A stretch of DNA of 64,000 nucleotides from Alkalihalobacillus deserti (GTDB taxonomy: Bacteria > Bacillota > Bacilli > Bacillales > Bacillaceae_D): NCBI RefSeq assembly GCF_020734105.1, contig NZ_JAJAFR010000004.1:124001-188000 (forward strand), given 5' to 3'. Under the pieces are notes generated by a model. The model had not been told where the DNA came from. It worked only from the letters and a program-made list of their open reading frames with translations, and ran no database searches. A program made the translations under genes and the position numbers. Of this stretch, positions 28,389-37,382 are shown one piece after another (the stretch's first letter is position 1; each line of letters starts with the position of its first letter).

Positions 28389-31013
28389 TTGAAAAAACTC
28401 GTATTAATAGATGGAAATAGTATTGCGTATCGTGCCTTTTTTGCATTACCTTTATTGAATAATGAAAAAGGAGTTTATACAAATGCCGTGTATGGGTTCA
28501 CGACGATGTTACTTAAAATTATTGAAGAAGAAAAACCAACTCATATGTTAGTGGCTTTTGATGCCGGTAAAACAACATTTCGACATAAAACATTTGAGGA
28601 ATATAAAGGGGGGCGGCAAAAAACTCCCCCTGAATTATCCGAACAGTTTCCGTTAGTTCGTGAACTTCTTGATGCCTTTAAGATATCTCGCTATGAAGCA
28701 GAAAATTATGAAGCAGATGATATTATCGGAACGCTTGCTAAAGATGCAGAAAAAAAAGAGTTTGAGGTGAAGGTGTATTCAGGAGATAAAGACTTACTTC
28801 AGCTTGTTTCAGATAAAGTTACGGTTGTGTTAACAAAGAAAGGAATTACGAATGTCGAAGCATATGATGAGGCTTTAATTTCTGAAAAATATGGAATTAC
28901 CCCTAAGCAAATTATTGATATGAAAGGATTAATGGGCGATAGTTCTGATAACATCCCTGGTGTCCCTGGAGTTGGAGAGAAAACAGCTCTTAAGCTTTTA
29001 AAAGAATTTGGCTCAGTGGAAAAAGTTCTGGAATCGATTGACCAAATATCCGGAAAAAAAATGAAAGAGAAACTAGAAGAAAATCGTGAGCAAGCGCTCA
29101 TGAGTAAAGAGTTGGCAACGATTTTTCTTGAAGTTCCATTTAATACGGAATTAGATGATTTGAGTTTTGGCGATTATGATCAAAAGAAAGTCGTCGACTT
29201 CATGAAAGAACTTGAATTTACTTCATTAGTTACTAAGTTTGATACGGAAAAAGCCGAAGAAATTGAACTAGAAGAAATTACATATGAACACTTAGAAAAA
29301 GTTGAGGACACACATCTTGCAGAAGAAGCGACATTGATTGTCGAAGTCTTAGGTGAAAACTATCATCAAACACCGATAGAGGGATTTGCGATGGTCAACG
29401 AGAAAGGTCGCTACTTCATCTCAACGGAACGCGCGTTAGAATCTCAAGCGTTTGTTGACTGGTTAAAGGATGGTTCAACAAAAATTTCAGTTTTTGATGC
29501 GAAGCAGGCTGTCGTTTCTCTGGGGTGGAAAGGGATTTTATTAAATGGGGTTGTATTCGATCTTCAAATGGCTTCTTACTTACTTGATCCATCATTGTCT
29601 TCTCATGAAATTAGCGATGTCGCCATTCGTAAAGGATTTGGACAACTTCAAGAAGATGAAGTCGTCTATGGAAAAGGGGCTAAACGAAAAATCCCTGAGC
29701 TAGATCAGTTAGCTGAACACTTAGTTCGTAAAGCAGAAGCTCTTTATCAACTGAAACCGGTTCTTGAAAAAGAACTTAAAGAGAACGAGCAAGAAGAGTT
29801 GTATCGTGACCTTGAGATGCCACTTTCGCTTGTGTTAGGAAGAATGGAAACGACAGGTGTCAAAGTCGACAAGGAACAACTTGAGCAAATGGGTGAAGAC
29901 CTTGAATACCGACTAAACGATCTTGAAAAAAAAATCCATGAATCAGCTGGGATGTCATTTAATATTAATTCTCCAAAACAATTAGGAGAAATACTATTTG
30001 AGAAATTAGGGTTGCCACCTGTTAAAAAAACAAAAACAGGATATTCTACATCAGCAGACGTATTGGAGAAGCTAGCAAAAGATCATGAAATTGTTGAATA
30101 CATTCTTCATTACAGACAATTAGGGAAGTTGAACTCAACTTATATAGAAGGTCTGTTAAAAGTTACGAAAGAGAACACCCATAAAATTCATACAAGATAT
30201 AATCAAGCCCTAACGCAGACAGGACGTTTAAGTTCAACAGATCCGAATCTGCAAAATATACCGATCCGTTTAGAAGAAGGAAGAAGAATTAGAAAGGCAT
30301 TTATTCCATCTGAAAAAGGATGGATCATGATTGCCGCTGATTATTCTCAAATTGAGCTTCGTGTCCTTGCTCATATTGCTGAAGATGAGAAACTCATTGA
30401 AGCATTTCAAACGGATATGGACGTCCATACCAAAACTGCGATGGATGTGTTTCACGTAAGCAAAGAAGAAGTAACGTCTCATATGCGTCGAAGTGCGAAA
30501 GCAGTTAACTTCGGGATTGTCTATGGAATTAGTGATTTTGGTTTGTCACAGAGTCTCGGGATAACAAGAAAAGAAGCAGGGGAATTTATTGAACGTTATT
30601 TTGCCAGCTATCCAAAAGTAAAAGAATATATGGAGAACATCATTGAGGATGCAAGAGAAAAAGGGTATGTGTCCACCTTGCTTCATCGAAGACGGTACCT
30701 CCCAGAGTTAACGAGCCGAAATTTTAATAAACGTAGTTTTGCAGAACGAACAGCGATGAATACACCTATTCAAGGAACGGCAGCAGATATCATTAAAAAG
30801 GCGATGGTTGAAATGGCCGCTAAATTAGAAGATGAAGGAATGCAAAGTCGTATGCTCCTTCAAGTTCACGATGAATTGATATTTGAAGTACCAGAAGATG
30901 AAGTGGAGAAGATGCTAGCTTTGGTTCCCGAAGTAATGGAAAAAGCTGTTGAATTAAGAGTTCCGTTAAAAGCTGATGTTTCGTATGGAGAAACATGGTA
31001 TGACGCGAAGTAA
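28389..31013 (+). CDS. polA: DNA polymerase I
   Basis: Family A polymerase for repair and Okazaki fragment processing, 874 residues. An N-terminal 5'-nuclease domain (about 1-290) shows NYEADDIIGTLA and SGDKDLLQL. The central 3'-5' exonuclease domain lacks the catalytic DxE motif (IVEVLGENYH instead), so proofreading is probably lost as in B. subtilis. The polymerase domain has DYSQIELRVLAH, RRSAKAVNFGIVYG and QVHDELIFE. TTG 28389 follows GAGAGGAG at eight bases; an earlier in-frame start at 28263 lies inside the repeat array and lacks a ribosome site. Confidence 0.95.
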   Translation: MKKLVLIDGNSIAYRAFFALPLLNNEKGVYTNAVYGFTTMLLKIIEEEKPTHMLVAFDAGKTTFRHKTFEEYKGGRQKTPPELSEQFPLVRELLDAFKISRYEAENYEADDIIGTLAKDAEKKEFEVKVYSGDKDLLQLVSDKVTVVLTKKGITNVEAYDEALISEKYGITPKQIIDMKGLMGDSSDNIPGVPGVGEKTALKLLKEFGSVEKVLESIDQISGKKMKEKLEENREQALMSKELATIFLEVPFNTELDDLSFGDYDQKKVVDFMKELEFTSLVTKFDTEKAEEIELEEITYEHLEKVEDTHLAEEATLIVEVLGENYHQTPIEGFAMVNEKGRYFISTERALESQAFVDWLKDGSTKISVFDAKQAVVSLGWKGILLNGVVFDLQMASYLLDPSLSSHEISDVAIRKGFGQLQEDEVVYGKGAKRKIPELDQLAEHLVRKAEALYQLKPVLEKELKENEQEELYRDLEMPLSLVLGRMETTGVKVDKEQLEQMGEDLEYRLNDLEKKIHESAGMSFNINSPKQLGEILFEKLGLPPVKKTKTGYSTSADVLEKLAKDHEIVEYILHYRQLGKLNSTYIEGLLKVTKENTHKIHTRYNQALTQTGRLSSTDPNLQNIPIRLEEGRRIRKAFIPSEKGWIMIAADYSQIELRVLAHIAEDEKLIEAFQTDMDVHTKTAMDVFHVSKEEVTSHMRRSAKAVNFGIVYGISDFGLSQSLGITRKEAGEFIERYFASYPKVKEYMENIIEDAREKGYVSTLLHRRRYLPELTSRNFNKRSFAERTAMNTPIQGTAADIIKKAMVEMAAKLEDEGMQSRMLLQVHDELIFEVPEDEVEKMLALVPEVMEKAVELRVPLKADVSYGETWYDAK

Positions 31014-31027
31014 GGAGTGATAAAATC

Positions 31028-31852
31028 ATGCCTGAATTGCCTGAGGTCGAAACCGTTAGTCGCACACTCCGTGAATTAGTCATTGGGAAGAAGATAGCCG
31101 GAGTCGATGTGAGATGGGCAAACATCATCAAAAAACCAGATGATGTCGAACAGTTTAAACTTGAGTTAATCGGACAAACCGTACATGAAGTGAACCGGCG
31201 TGGTAAGTTTCTTCTTTTTGTGCTTGATGACATTACGATGGTCTCTCATTTAAGGATGGAAGGCCGTTATGGTCTTTTTACAAAAGATGAGGAACTTACT
31301 CCCCATACTCATGTTATTTTTAGTTTTACAGATGGAACAGAGCTACGTTATCAAGATGTACGTAAATTTGGGACGATGCATTTGTTTAAAAAAGGCACAG
31401 AGGAAGAGTCTTTACCTCTTTTACAATTAGGGGTCGAACCTTTTTCTGAGGCTTTCACAATAAAACTCTTACGTGATTCTTTTCAGAAAACGACTCGAAG
31501 CATCAAAGTAGTTTTATTGGATCAAAAAACCGTTGTTGGACTAGGAAATATTTATGTCGATGAAGCTCTTTTTCGATCGGGGATTCATCCAGAGAGACTG
31601 GCCTCTTCCCTTTCGATTGAGGAATACACTCGCTTGCATGAGGCCATTGTCACCACTTTACAAGAGGCGGTTGATTTAGGTGGTAGTTCAGTCAAATCCT
31701 ATGTGAATGGCCAAGGTGAGATGGGTATGTTTCAGCAACAACTAAATGTTTATGGTCGTAAAGGACAACCTTGTAAGCAATGCGGAGAGGAAATTTCCAA
31801 AACTGTTATAGGAGGAAGAGGAACACATTTCTGCTTGAATTGTCAAAAATAA
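31028..31852 (+). CDS. mutM: Formamidopyrimidine-DNA glycosylase
   Basis: Removes 8-oxoguanine and formamidopyrimidines and cuts the abasic site. At 274 residues it has the catalytic N-terminal PELPEVETVSRTL (Pro2, Glu3), the beta-hairpin region NRRGKFLLF, a helix-two-turn-helix LGNIYVDEALFRSGIHP and a C-terminal zinc finger with CKQCG and CLNCQ. It begins 14 bases after polA, so the two form a repair operon that also includes ytaF and coaE. Confidence 0.95.
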   Translation: MPELPEVETVSRTLRELVIGKKIAGVDVRWANIIKKPDDVEQFKLELIGQTVHEVNRRGKFLLFVLDDITMVSHLRMEGRYGLFTKDEELTPHTHVIFSFTDGTELRYQDVRKFGTMHLFKKGTEEESLPLLQLGVEPFSEAFTIKLLRDSFQKTTRSIKVVLLDQKTVVGLGNIYVDEALFRSGIHPERLASSLSIEEYTRLHEAIVTTLQEAVDLGGSSVKSYVNGQGEMGMFQQQLNVYGRKGQPCKQCGEEISKTVIGGRGTHFCLNCQK

Positions 31853-31913
31853 AGTACACCGGATAGGCTCCTGCCATATACTATCGTATGTTTGAATGAA
31901 AGGAGCTTATCAT

Positions 31914-32549
31914 ATGGTTGAGATTCTCTCCTTATTAGCTATCGCTTTTGCTGTCAGTCTTGATAGCTTTGGTGTAGGGTTAACTTATGGACTTAGAAAA
32001 ATGAAATTACCGTGGAGATCGTTATTGTTTATTGCAGGTTGTTCTGCTACTTCTATATTAATAGCGATGTTCTTTGGAAGGGTCATTCAGACTTATTTGT
32101 CTCCGCGAGTTGCTGAATCTTTAGGTGGGATCATTTTAATCATGATTGGAGCTTGGGCATTGTACCAAGTATACCGCCCAGCTAAAAATGAAGTAAAAAC
32201 AAAGGGAGACGAAATTATTTTAAATTTTGAAATCAAAGTGTTAGGAGTAGTTATCCGTATTTTAAGAAAGCCGATGGTTGCCGATTTTGATGATTCAGGA
32301 ACGATCACTGGACGTGAAGCTTTTTTACTTGGAGTCGCGTTATCCCTCGATGCCTTCGGTGCTGGGATTGGGGCTGCCTTAATTGGATTCTCTCCAATTT
32401 GGATGGCCATTAGCGTCGCAACGATGAGTGCATTATGTGTCACACTTGGAATGAAAAGTGGTCACCGCTTTTCAGACTCTATCTGGATAAAAAAATTTTC
32501 ATTCCTACCAGGACTCCTGCTTATGATAATAGGCATTTTTAGTTTGTAG
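31914..32549 (+). CDS. ytaF: Sporulation-associated membrane protein YtaF (MntP-like)
   Basis: A 211-residue membrane protein (B. subtilis 210) with about six hydrophobic segments. Two internally related motifs, SLDSFGVGLTYG (about 13-24) and SLDAFGAGIGAAL (about 142-154), suggest an inverted repeat as in MntP/LysE-type transporters. The start ATG follows AAGGAG at eight bases; the ATG at 31896 lies before that site. In B. subtilis it is linked to sporulation; transported substrate unknown. Confidence 0.87.
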   Translation: MVEILSLLAIAFAVSLDSFGVGLTYGLRKMKLPWRSLLFIAGCSATSILIAMFFGRVIQTYLSPRVAESLGGIILIMIGAWALYQVYRPAKNEVKTKGDEIILNFEIKVLGVVIRILRKPMVADFDDSGTITGREAFLLGVALSLDAFGAGIGAALIGFSPIWMAISVATMSALCVTLGMKSGHRFSDSIWIKKFSFLPGLLLMIIGIFSL

Positions 32550-32591
32550 AGGTTATTCAAAAAGGTTGTTTTTACCTTTTTGAATAACCTC
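32549..32591. terminator. Hairpin between ytaF and coaE
   Basis: A perfect 18-bp inverted repeat (32549-32566 and 32574-32591) with a seven-base loop, starting at the ytaF stop codon. Inner AAAAAGGT/ACCTTTTT core. Confidence 0.65.
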
Positions 32592-32613
32592 AATATATTT
32601 AGGAGGAGTAATC

Positions 32614-33210
32614 ATGTTTATAGGTTTAACGGGCGGTATTGCCAGTGGTAAATCAACTGTAAGTAAGATGATACGTGAGATGGGAATACCCGTTATAGAT
32701 GCCGATCAAGTTGCCCGAGACGTTGTAGAGCCAGGTACGAAGGCACTACAAGCTATTTACGATCATTTTGGTCCTACGATCATAAATGAAGATGGGACAT
32801 TATCACGAAAAAAGTTAGGTGCCATTATTTTTGAAGATCCAAAAGAACGCCAAGTATTAAATGAGATTGTGCATCCTGCTGTTAGGAAACGAATGGGTGA
32901 ATTAAAGCAATTTTATTTAGATAAGGAAGAAACAACGATTGTTTATGATATCCCTCTTTTGTATGAAAGTGATTTATTTCATCTGGTAGAAAAGGTGATT
33001 CTTGTTTATGTGGATGCCAAAACGCAACTTCAAAGACTATTAAATCGAGATTCAGCGGGATTAACAGATGCTAAACAGAGAATTGCATCACAAATTCCAT
33101 TAATTGATAAACGTGAACGAGCAGATTATGTTATTGATAACTCATTTACTATTGAAGAAACAAAGAAGCAACTTGATCTTGTATTCGAACAGTTGCTAAC
33201 AGAAAAGTGA
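32614..33210 (+). CDS. coaE: Dephospho-CoA kinase
   Basis: Last step of coenzyme A synthesis. Its 198 residues show the P-loop GLTGGIASGKSTVSKM, DADQVARDVVEPG, the lid and CoA region IVYDIPLLYE, and RLLNRDSAGLTDAKQRIASQ. AGGAGG precedes the ATG. It is the last gene of the polA-mutM-ytaF group, though a hairpin lies in front. A strong terminator follows. Confidence 0.95.
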   Translation: MFIGLTGGIASGKSTVSKMIREMGIPVIDADQVARDVVEPGTKALQAIYDHFGPTIINEDGTLSRKKLGAIIFEDPKERQVLNEIVHPAVRKRMGELKQFYLDKEETTIVYDIPLLYESDLFHLVEKVILVYVDAKTQLQRLLNRDSAGLTDAKQRIASQIPLIDKRERADYVIDNSFTIEETKKQLDLVFEQLLTEK

Positions 33211-33242
33211 CTTAAAACAAGCATGGATTCTGGGCGAAAAAT

Positions 33243-33276
33243 GCCTAAATCAAGCTTGATTTAGGCGCTTTTTTTA
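33243..33276 (+). terminator. Terminator after coaE
   Basis: GCCTAAATCA pairs perfectly with TGATTTAGGC around AGCT, followed by GC and seven T. Confidence 0.9.
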
Positions 33277-33318
33277 TTTTTATAAAATACGATGAAATTA
33301 ATGTCATTATTCATTTAA

Positions 33319-33330
33319 TGTGTTATACTA
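33319..33330 (+). promoter_or_regulatory. CcpN operator match over the gapB -10
   Basis: TGTGTTATACTA fits every position of the CcpN consensus TRTGHYATAYTW known from B. subtilis gapB and pckA. It contains TATACT (33324-33329), the likely gapB -10, 57 bases before the ATG. This predicts repression during glycolytic growth. Confidence 0.7.
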
Positions 33331-33385
33331 ATTAACATAAAGAGAATTATAAAGTATAGCTCATATTGCGGGAGGAGTCACACTA

Positions 33386-34411
33386 ATGAAGGCGAAGGTT
33401 GCAATTAATGGATTTGGCCGTATCGGTCGTATGGTGTTCAGAAAGGCAATGAGGGATGAAAAAATTGATATAGTAGCAATTAACGCAAGCTATCCTGCAG
33501 AAACATTAGCTCATTTAATAAAATATGATAGTATACATGGCATATACGAGTTAGAAGTCGAAGCGAAAAGCAACTCTATTGTTGTTGGGGGTAAAGAGAT
33601 TCAACTTTTACAATCAAGAGATCCTAGAGAACTGCCTTGGGCAGAACTTGGAATTGATATTGTCATTGAAGCAACAGGTAAATTCAAATCAAAAGAAACT
33701 GCTGGTTATCACCTAGAAGCAGGAGCTAAAAAAGTAGTGATAACGGCACCAGGTAAGGATGAAGATATAACGGTAGTAATGGGTGTTAATGAAGGCGATT
33801 ATATGAATGAAGAACATGATATCATTTCGAACGCTTCTTGTACAACAAATTGCTTAGCTCCTGTAGCTAAAATCATTGATGAAAATTTTGAGATTGAAAG
33901 TGGCATGATGACAACGGTTCATGCTTATACAAATGATCAAAAAAATATCGATAATCCACATAAAGATCTCAGAAGAGCTAGAGCTTGTGGCCAATCGATT
34001 ATTCCTACCTCAACTGGTGCAGCGAAGGCGATTGCCAAAGTACTTCCACAATTAAAAGGAAAGTTAAATGGAATGGCTTTGCGTGTTCCGACTCCAAATG
34101 TTTCACTCGTTGATTTAGTTGTTAATGTAAAGCAAGATGTCACCGTAGAACAGGTAAATAGCGCCCTAAAAGTAGCTTCTGAAAACTCATTAAAAGGGAT
34201 TTTAGGTTATACAAACGAACCTCTTGTATCCATCGATTTTAACGGGAATGAGCAATCTTCTGTAATCGATGGTTTATCAACCATGGTCATGAACGACAGA
34301 CAAGTAAAAGTACTTGCTTGGTATGATAATGAATGGGGTTATTCGTGTCGTGTGGTAGACCTTGTATGTTTTGTGGCAGAAAAGCTAAAAGAACCAAGTA
34401 AAGTGCATTAA
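33386..34411 (+). CDS. gapB: Glyceraldehyde-3-phosphate dehydrogenase 2 (gluconeogenic)
   Basis: Reductive glyceraldehyde 3-phosphate formation in gluconeogenesis, NADP-preferring in B. subtilis. At 341 residues it has INGFGRIGRMVFR, the catalytic SNASCTTNCLAP (Cys about 152) and WYDNEWGYSCRVVDL. It resembles GapB rather than GapA by INASYPAETLAHLIKYDSIHG in pieces, where glycolytic enzymes carry an NDL segment. GGAGGAG precedes the ATG. A CcpN operator match lies over the promoter. speD follows 320 bases on. Confidence 0.94.
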   Translation: MKAKVAINGFGRIGRMVFRKAMRDEKIDIVAINASYPAETLAHLIKYDSIHGIYELEVEAKSNSIVVGGKEIQLLQSRDPRELPWAELGIDIVIEATGKFKSKETAGYHLEAGAKKVVITAPGKDEDITVVMGVNEGDYMNEEHDIISNASCTTNCLAPVAKIIDENFEIESGMMTTVHAYTNDQKNIDNPHKDLRRARACGQSIIPTSTGAAKAIAKVLPQLKGKLNGMALRVPTPNVSLVDLVVNVKQDVTVEQVNSALKVASENSLKGILGYTNEPLVSIDFNGNEQSSVIDGLSTMVMNDRQVKVLAWYDNEWGYSCRVVDLVCFVAEKLKEPSKVH

Positions 34412-34554
34412 AACTATTTTTATAAAAGGTTTAGTGCCCATAAAGTTGAGAAACCTTAAAAATAATTGTTGTTCACATTTGATGTTTGATTGCAGTTCAA
34501 CTAGGATAGATGATAATAGTCCTGAAGTAACCTAAAAAAAGTTACTTCTAACTG
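34412..34554 (+). other. Gap after gapB
   Basis: No gene seen. One inverted repeat, GAAGTAAC (34523-34530) with GTTACTTC (34538-34545... approximate), may weakly end gapB transcription; it lacks a clean T run. Confidence 0.35.
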
Positions 34555-34583
34555 TTGCAATCAAATTATAAACCAAGTATACT
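34555..34583 (+). promoter_or_regulatory. SigA-type promoter for speD
   Basis: TTGCAA (34555-34560), a 17-base spacer and TATACT (34578-34583). It gives speD its own transcript with a leader of about 140 bases. Confidence 0.55.
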
Positions 34584-34629
34584 GATTTTCGTGAACTTCA
34601 ATTAAAGCAAATCAGGAACTGTTTTTTAC

Positions 34630-34715
34630 AGACCGGGTTAGGACCTCTCTGGACTAACTTTCCCCCGTGTAATTTAACTTTCCTACATGCTTGAGAAGGC
34701 ATGACATTTTTTGTG
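34630..34715 (+). promoter_or_regulatory. Candidate structured leader and attenuator before speD
   Basis: GTTAG (34637-34641) pairs with CTAAC (34654-34658) around CC-TCTCT-GG, and the stem may extend through CGGG/CCCG. Downstream CATGCTT (34686-34692) pairs with AGGCATG (34697-34703), followed by six T at 34107-like spacing from the stem (34107 offset not used; T run is 34707-34712). The Shine-Dalgarno sequence of speD follows at once. I recognise no known riboswitch class. Confidence 0.35.
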
Positions 34716-34731
34716 AAGGGGGATTCAACTT

Positions 34732-35112
34732 ATGGACACTATGGGTCGTCACGTAATTGCAGAACTTTGGGGATGCAACGTGGAGAAGTTGAATAATATG
34801 AGTTTTATTGAACAAGTATTTGTTGATGCAGCATTGAAATCAGGAGCTGAGGTAAGAGAGGTCGCATTTCACAAGTTTGCTCCACACGGAGTAAGTGGAG
34901 TTGTTATTATCTCAGAATCTCATTTAACGATTCACAGCTTTCCTGAACACGGATATGCGAGTATTGATGTGTATACTTGTGGTGATCTTGATCCTAATGT
35001 GGCAGCAAATCATATTACTGAGGCGTTAGGTGCTAAATCGAGTGAAGTCATTGAGGTGCCTAGAGGAATGGGACCAGTTAAAATTGAAAAATCAAAAGTT
35101 CAAGCACTATAA
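34732..35112 (+). CDS. speD: S-adenosylmethionine decarboxylase proenzyme
   Basis: Pyruvoyl enzyme making decarboxylated SAM for spermidine synthesis. Its 126 residues equal B. subtilis SpeD. Self-cleavage is expected between Glu and Ser in [15 protein letters not shown] (about residues 63-64), generating the pyruvoyl group; the following [17 protein letters not shown] is the active-site region of the prokaryotic class 1B family. AAGGGGG lies nine bases before the ATG. The gapB-speD order is conserved in Bacillus. Confidence 0.94.
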   Translation: MDTMGRHVIAELWGCNVEKLNNMSFIEQVFVDAALKSGAEVREVAFHKFAPHGVSGVVIISESHLTIHSFPEHGYASIDVYTCGDLDPNVAANHITEALGAKSSEVIEVPRGMGPVKIEKSKVQAL

Positions 35113-35122
35113 GTGAGATAGA

Positions 35123-35233
35123 AGAGGTTGACTCTAACAAATGTTCTTAACTCTTGTTCAATAGCGAACGAAACTTAGATGTTTCAAAGCAATTGAGGAA
35201 GAGATTAAGTACATTTTGGGTCAACCTCTTTTT
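35123..35233 (+). terminator. Terminator after speD with a long loop
   Basis: AGAGGTTGAC (35123-35132) pairs perfectly with GTCAACCTCT (35220-35229), followed by T residues. The loop is about 87 bases. Confidence 0.6.
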
Positions 35234-35389
35234 GATTTGGTACTTTTTCTTTGGATTTTTCCCCTAAAAAAGATGAATATGATATGATATATATAGTTTA
35301 ATTTCGATAAGGAACGACAAAGAGCCTTTTCTTGTCATCCCGTTTTTTACTATTATGAAAGATACGTAACGGAAATTGGAGTTGATCAA

Positions 35390-35845
35390 ATGCTATGTCC
35401 TGCTTGTCATCATAATGGAACTCGAGTACTTGATTCAAGACCCAGTCATGAAGGCCGTTCAATTCGTAGAAGAAGAGAATGTGAAGAATGCAGTCACAGG
35501 TTCACAACATTTGAAATGGTTGAGGAAATTCCTCTGATCGTTGTGAAAAAAGATGGGACCCGTCAAATATTCAGTCAAGATAAGATTCTTCGAGGACTCA
35601 TTCGTGCCTGTGAGAAAAGACCTGTTTCATTAGAAACGCTTGAAAAAATTGTCAACGGTGTGGAGCGTGAACTTCGCGGATTAGGGAAGAATGAAGTAAT
35701 GAGTCATGATGTGGGTGAGCTTGTTATGGAACGACTTGCTGATATTGATGATGTTGCATATGTACGCTTTGCATCAGTCTACCGCCAATTTAAAGATATT
35801 AATGTATTTATAAAAGAACTGACTGATCTGATGAATAAGAGTTAA
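35390..35845 (+). CDS. nrdR: Transcriptional repressor NrdR
   Basis: ATP/dATP-responsive zinc regulator of ribonucleotide reductase genes. Its 151 residues contain an N-terminal zinc ribbon (CPAC and CEEC pairs) with the typical [22 protein letters not shown] context, and an ATP-cone (about 49-139) with [20 protein letters not shown]. The ATG follows TTGGAG. dnaB and dnaI come next as in B. subtilis, where NrdR (YtcG) has the same neighbours. Confidence 0.95.
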   Translation: MLCPACHHNGTRVLDSRPSHEGRSIRRRRECEECSHRFTTFEMVEEIPLIVVKKDGTRQIFSQDKILRGLIRACEKRPVSLETLEKIVNGVERELRGLGKNEVMSHDVGELVMERLADIDDVAYVRFASVYRQFKDINVFIKELTDLMNKS

Positions 35846-35851
35846 GGAACA

Positions 35852-35887
35852 AAAGAGCTTAAGCGTAAGTCGCTGCAAGCTCTTTTT
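35852..35887 (+). terminator. Terminator between nrdR and dnaB
   Basis: AAAGAGCTT pairs with AAGCTCTTT around a 16-base loop, followed by further T. Confidence 0.7.
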
Positions 35888-35922
35888 CAGCTGAAAGTTA
35901 GAGTCGAGAGGAGGACTTAGAA

Positions 35923-37380
35923 ATGACATGGCATTGGAAAGAGCTACTTCCTGTTGATCGATTTACAATTCGGACAAGTAAGTATGTAACAGAGATGGAT
36001 CGTCTGTCATTAACATTGTTATATCAACCACTTATTGGAGCTGTCGCACATAGCTTATATGTAACGTTTTTGTCTCAGTTAGAAAAAGATCAATACTGGA
36101 GTAATGAGCAAACACATAGGCAATTAATGTTGTTGCTAGGTGCTCCGCTCGAAGTGATTTATGAAGAACGAAAAAAGCTCGAGGGAATTGGTTTGCTCAA
36201 AACATTTAAACGCAAAGAAGAAGATGGAGATACGATTTATTTATACGAGTTACAGCCACCAATGACGCCCAAACAATTTTTTGAAAATGATGTACTAAGT
36301 GTTTACCTTTTTAACCGACTTGGAAAAACACATTATCGCCAACTTCGTGAGAGATTCACGTTAGAAAAAATGGAACATGAAGAGTACACAGAGCTAACTT
36401 ATGCATTTGATGAAGTGTTTGCTTCCTTACATCATTCAGAAATGGTCTCAAATTTAAAATCTGAGACTGGAAATGCGCTACGCGTTGATAAGGATAAAGA
36501 ATTGATTTCAACAGATGAGGAAGAACTTTATTTTCAAAATAAACAGTTTGACTTCGATCTGCTAGAAAAAAGCTTATCATCGTTTATCGTGCCACAAGAG
36601 GTTTTAACGAAGGATGTCAAAGCATTGATTGGCAGGCTTGCTTTCGTGTATCGAATTGAGCCTTTAGAAATGACTTCTATTATACAACAAGCACTCTTAC
36701 ACGATGATAAATTGAATGTGATGGAATTTAGAAAGAAAATTCAAGAATGGTATAAGATTGAACATGGAAATGAACCACCTGGTATAGGATTGCAGCAGCA
36801 CCCAGCCAAATTTCAGTCGATGAAGGGAAAAGAACCAGTTACAGAAGAAGAACGTACCATTAAATTTTACGAAACGACGCCTCCTCTAACGTTGTTGGAA
36901 ATCAGGTCGGATGGCGCGAAAGTAGCAGCAGCCGATATGAAAATTGTCGAGTCGCTTATCCTCGATCATCAATTACTTCCAGGTGTAGCTAATGTGTTAT
37001 TAGACTTCATGCTTTGGAGTCAGGACATGAAACTGTCTAAGGCATTAATAGATAAAATAGCTGGACACTGGGCGAGAAAGAAAGTGCAGACGGTTAAAGA
37101 AGCGATGCAACTTGCGATGCAGGAGCAGAGAAAAACCAATGAACAGCAGGTCAAGAAATCAACGGCTCCATACAGTAAGCAAGCAACTAGACGCAAGCAA
37201 CAGCCGAAACGAGATAAATTGCCTAAATGGCTTTTGGCAGAGAAAGAAAAAGAGAATAAAGCACCTGAAGCGACTAACCAAGTAGAAATGAAGAAAGATC
37301 AAGTGCCAGTGGGTGAAAAAAGTTTTGAACAGATGCTTGAAGAACGAAGAAGAAACAAGGCAAAGAGAGGAGAGGCGTAA
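35923..37380 (+). CDS. dnaB: Replication initiation and membrane attachment protein DnaB
   Basis: Firmicute primosome protein that, with DnaD and DnaI, loads the DnaC helicase; unrelated to E. coli DnaB. Its 485 residues start MTWHWKELLPVDRF. The family is organised as an N-terminal DDBH1 domain and a C-terminal DDBH2 domain (about 325-400 here, with KIVESLILDHQLLPGVANVLL in pieces), followed by a long charged tail rich in Lys, Gln and Glu. GAGGAGG precedes the ATG. dnaI starts two bases after the stop. Confidence 0.92.
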   Translation: MTWHWKELLPVDRFTIRTSKYVTEMDRLSLTLLYQPLIGAVAHSLYVTFLSQLEKDQYWSNEQTHRQLMLLLGAPLEVIYEERKKLEGIGLLKTFKRKEEDGDTIYLYELQPPMTPKQFFENDVLSVYLFNRLGKTHYRQLRERFTLEKMEHEEYTELTYAFDEVFASLHHSEMVSNLKSETGNALRVDKDKELISTDEEELYFQNKQFDFDLLEKSLSSFIVPQEVLTKDVKALIGRLAFVYRIEPLEMTSIIQQALLHDDKLNVMEFRKKIQEWYKIEHGNEPPGIGLQQHPAKFQSMKGKEPVTEEERTIKFYETTPPLTLLEIRSDGAKVAAADMKIVESLILDHQLLPGVANVLLDFMLWSQDMKLSKALIDKIAGHWARKKVQTVKEAMQLAMQEQRKTNEQQVKKSTAPYSKQATRRKQQPKRDKLPKWLLAEKEKENKAPEATNQVEMKKDQVPVGEKSFEQMLEERRRNKAKRGEA

Positions 37381-37382
37381 AT

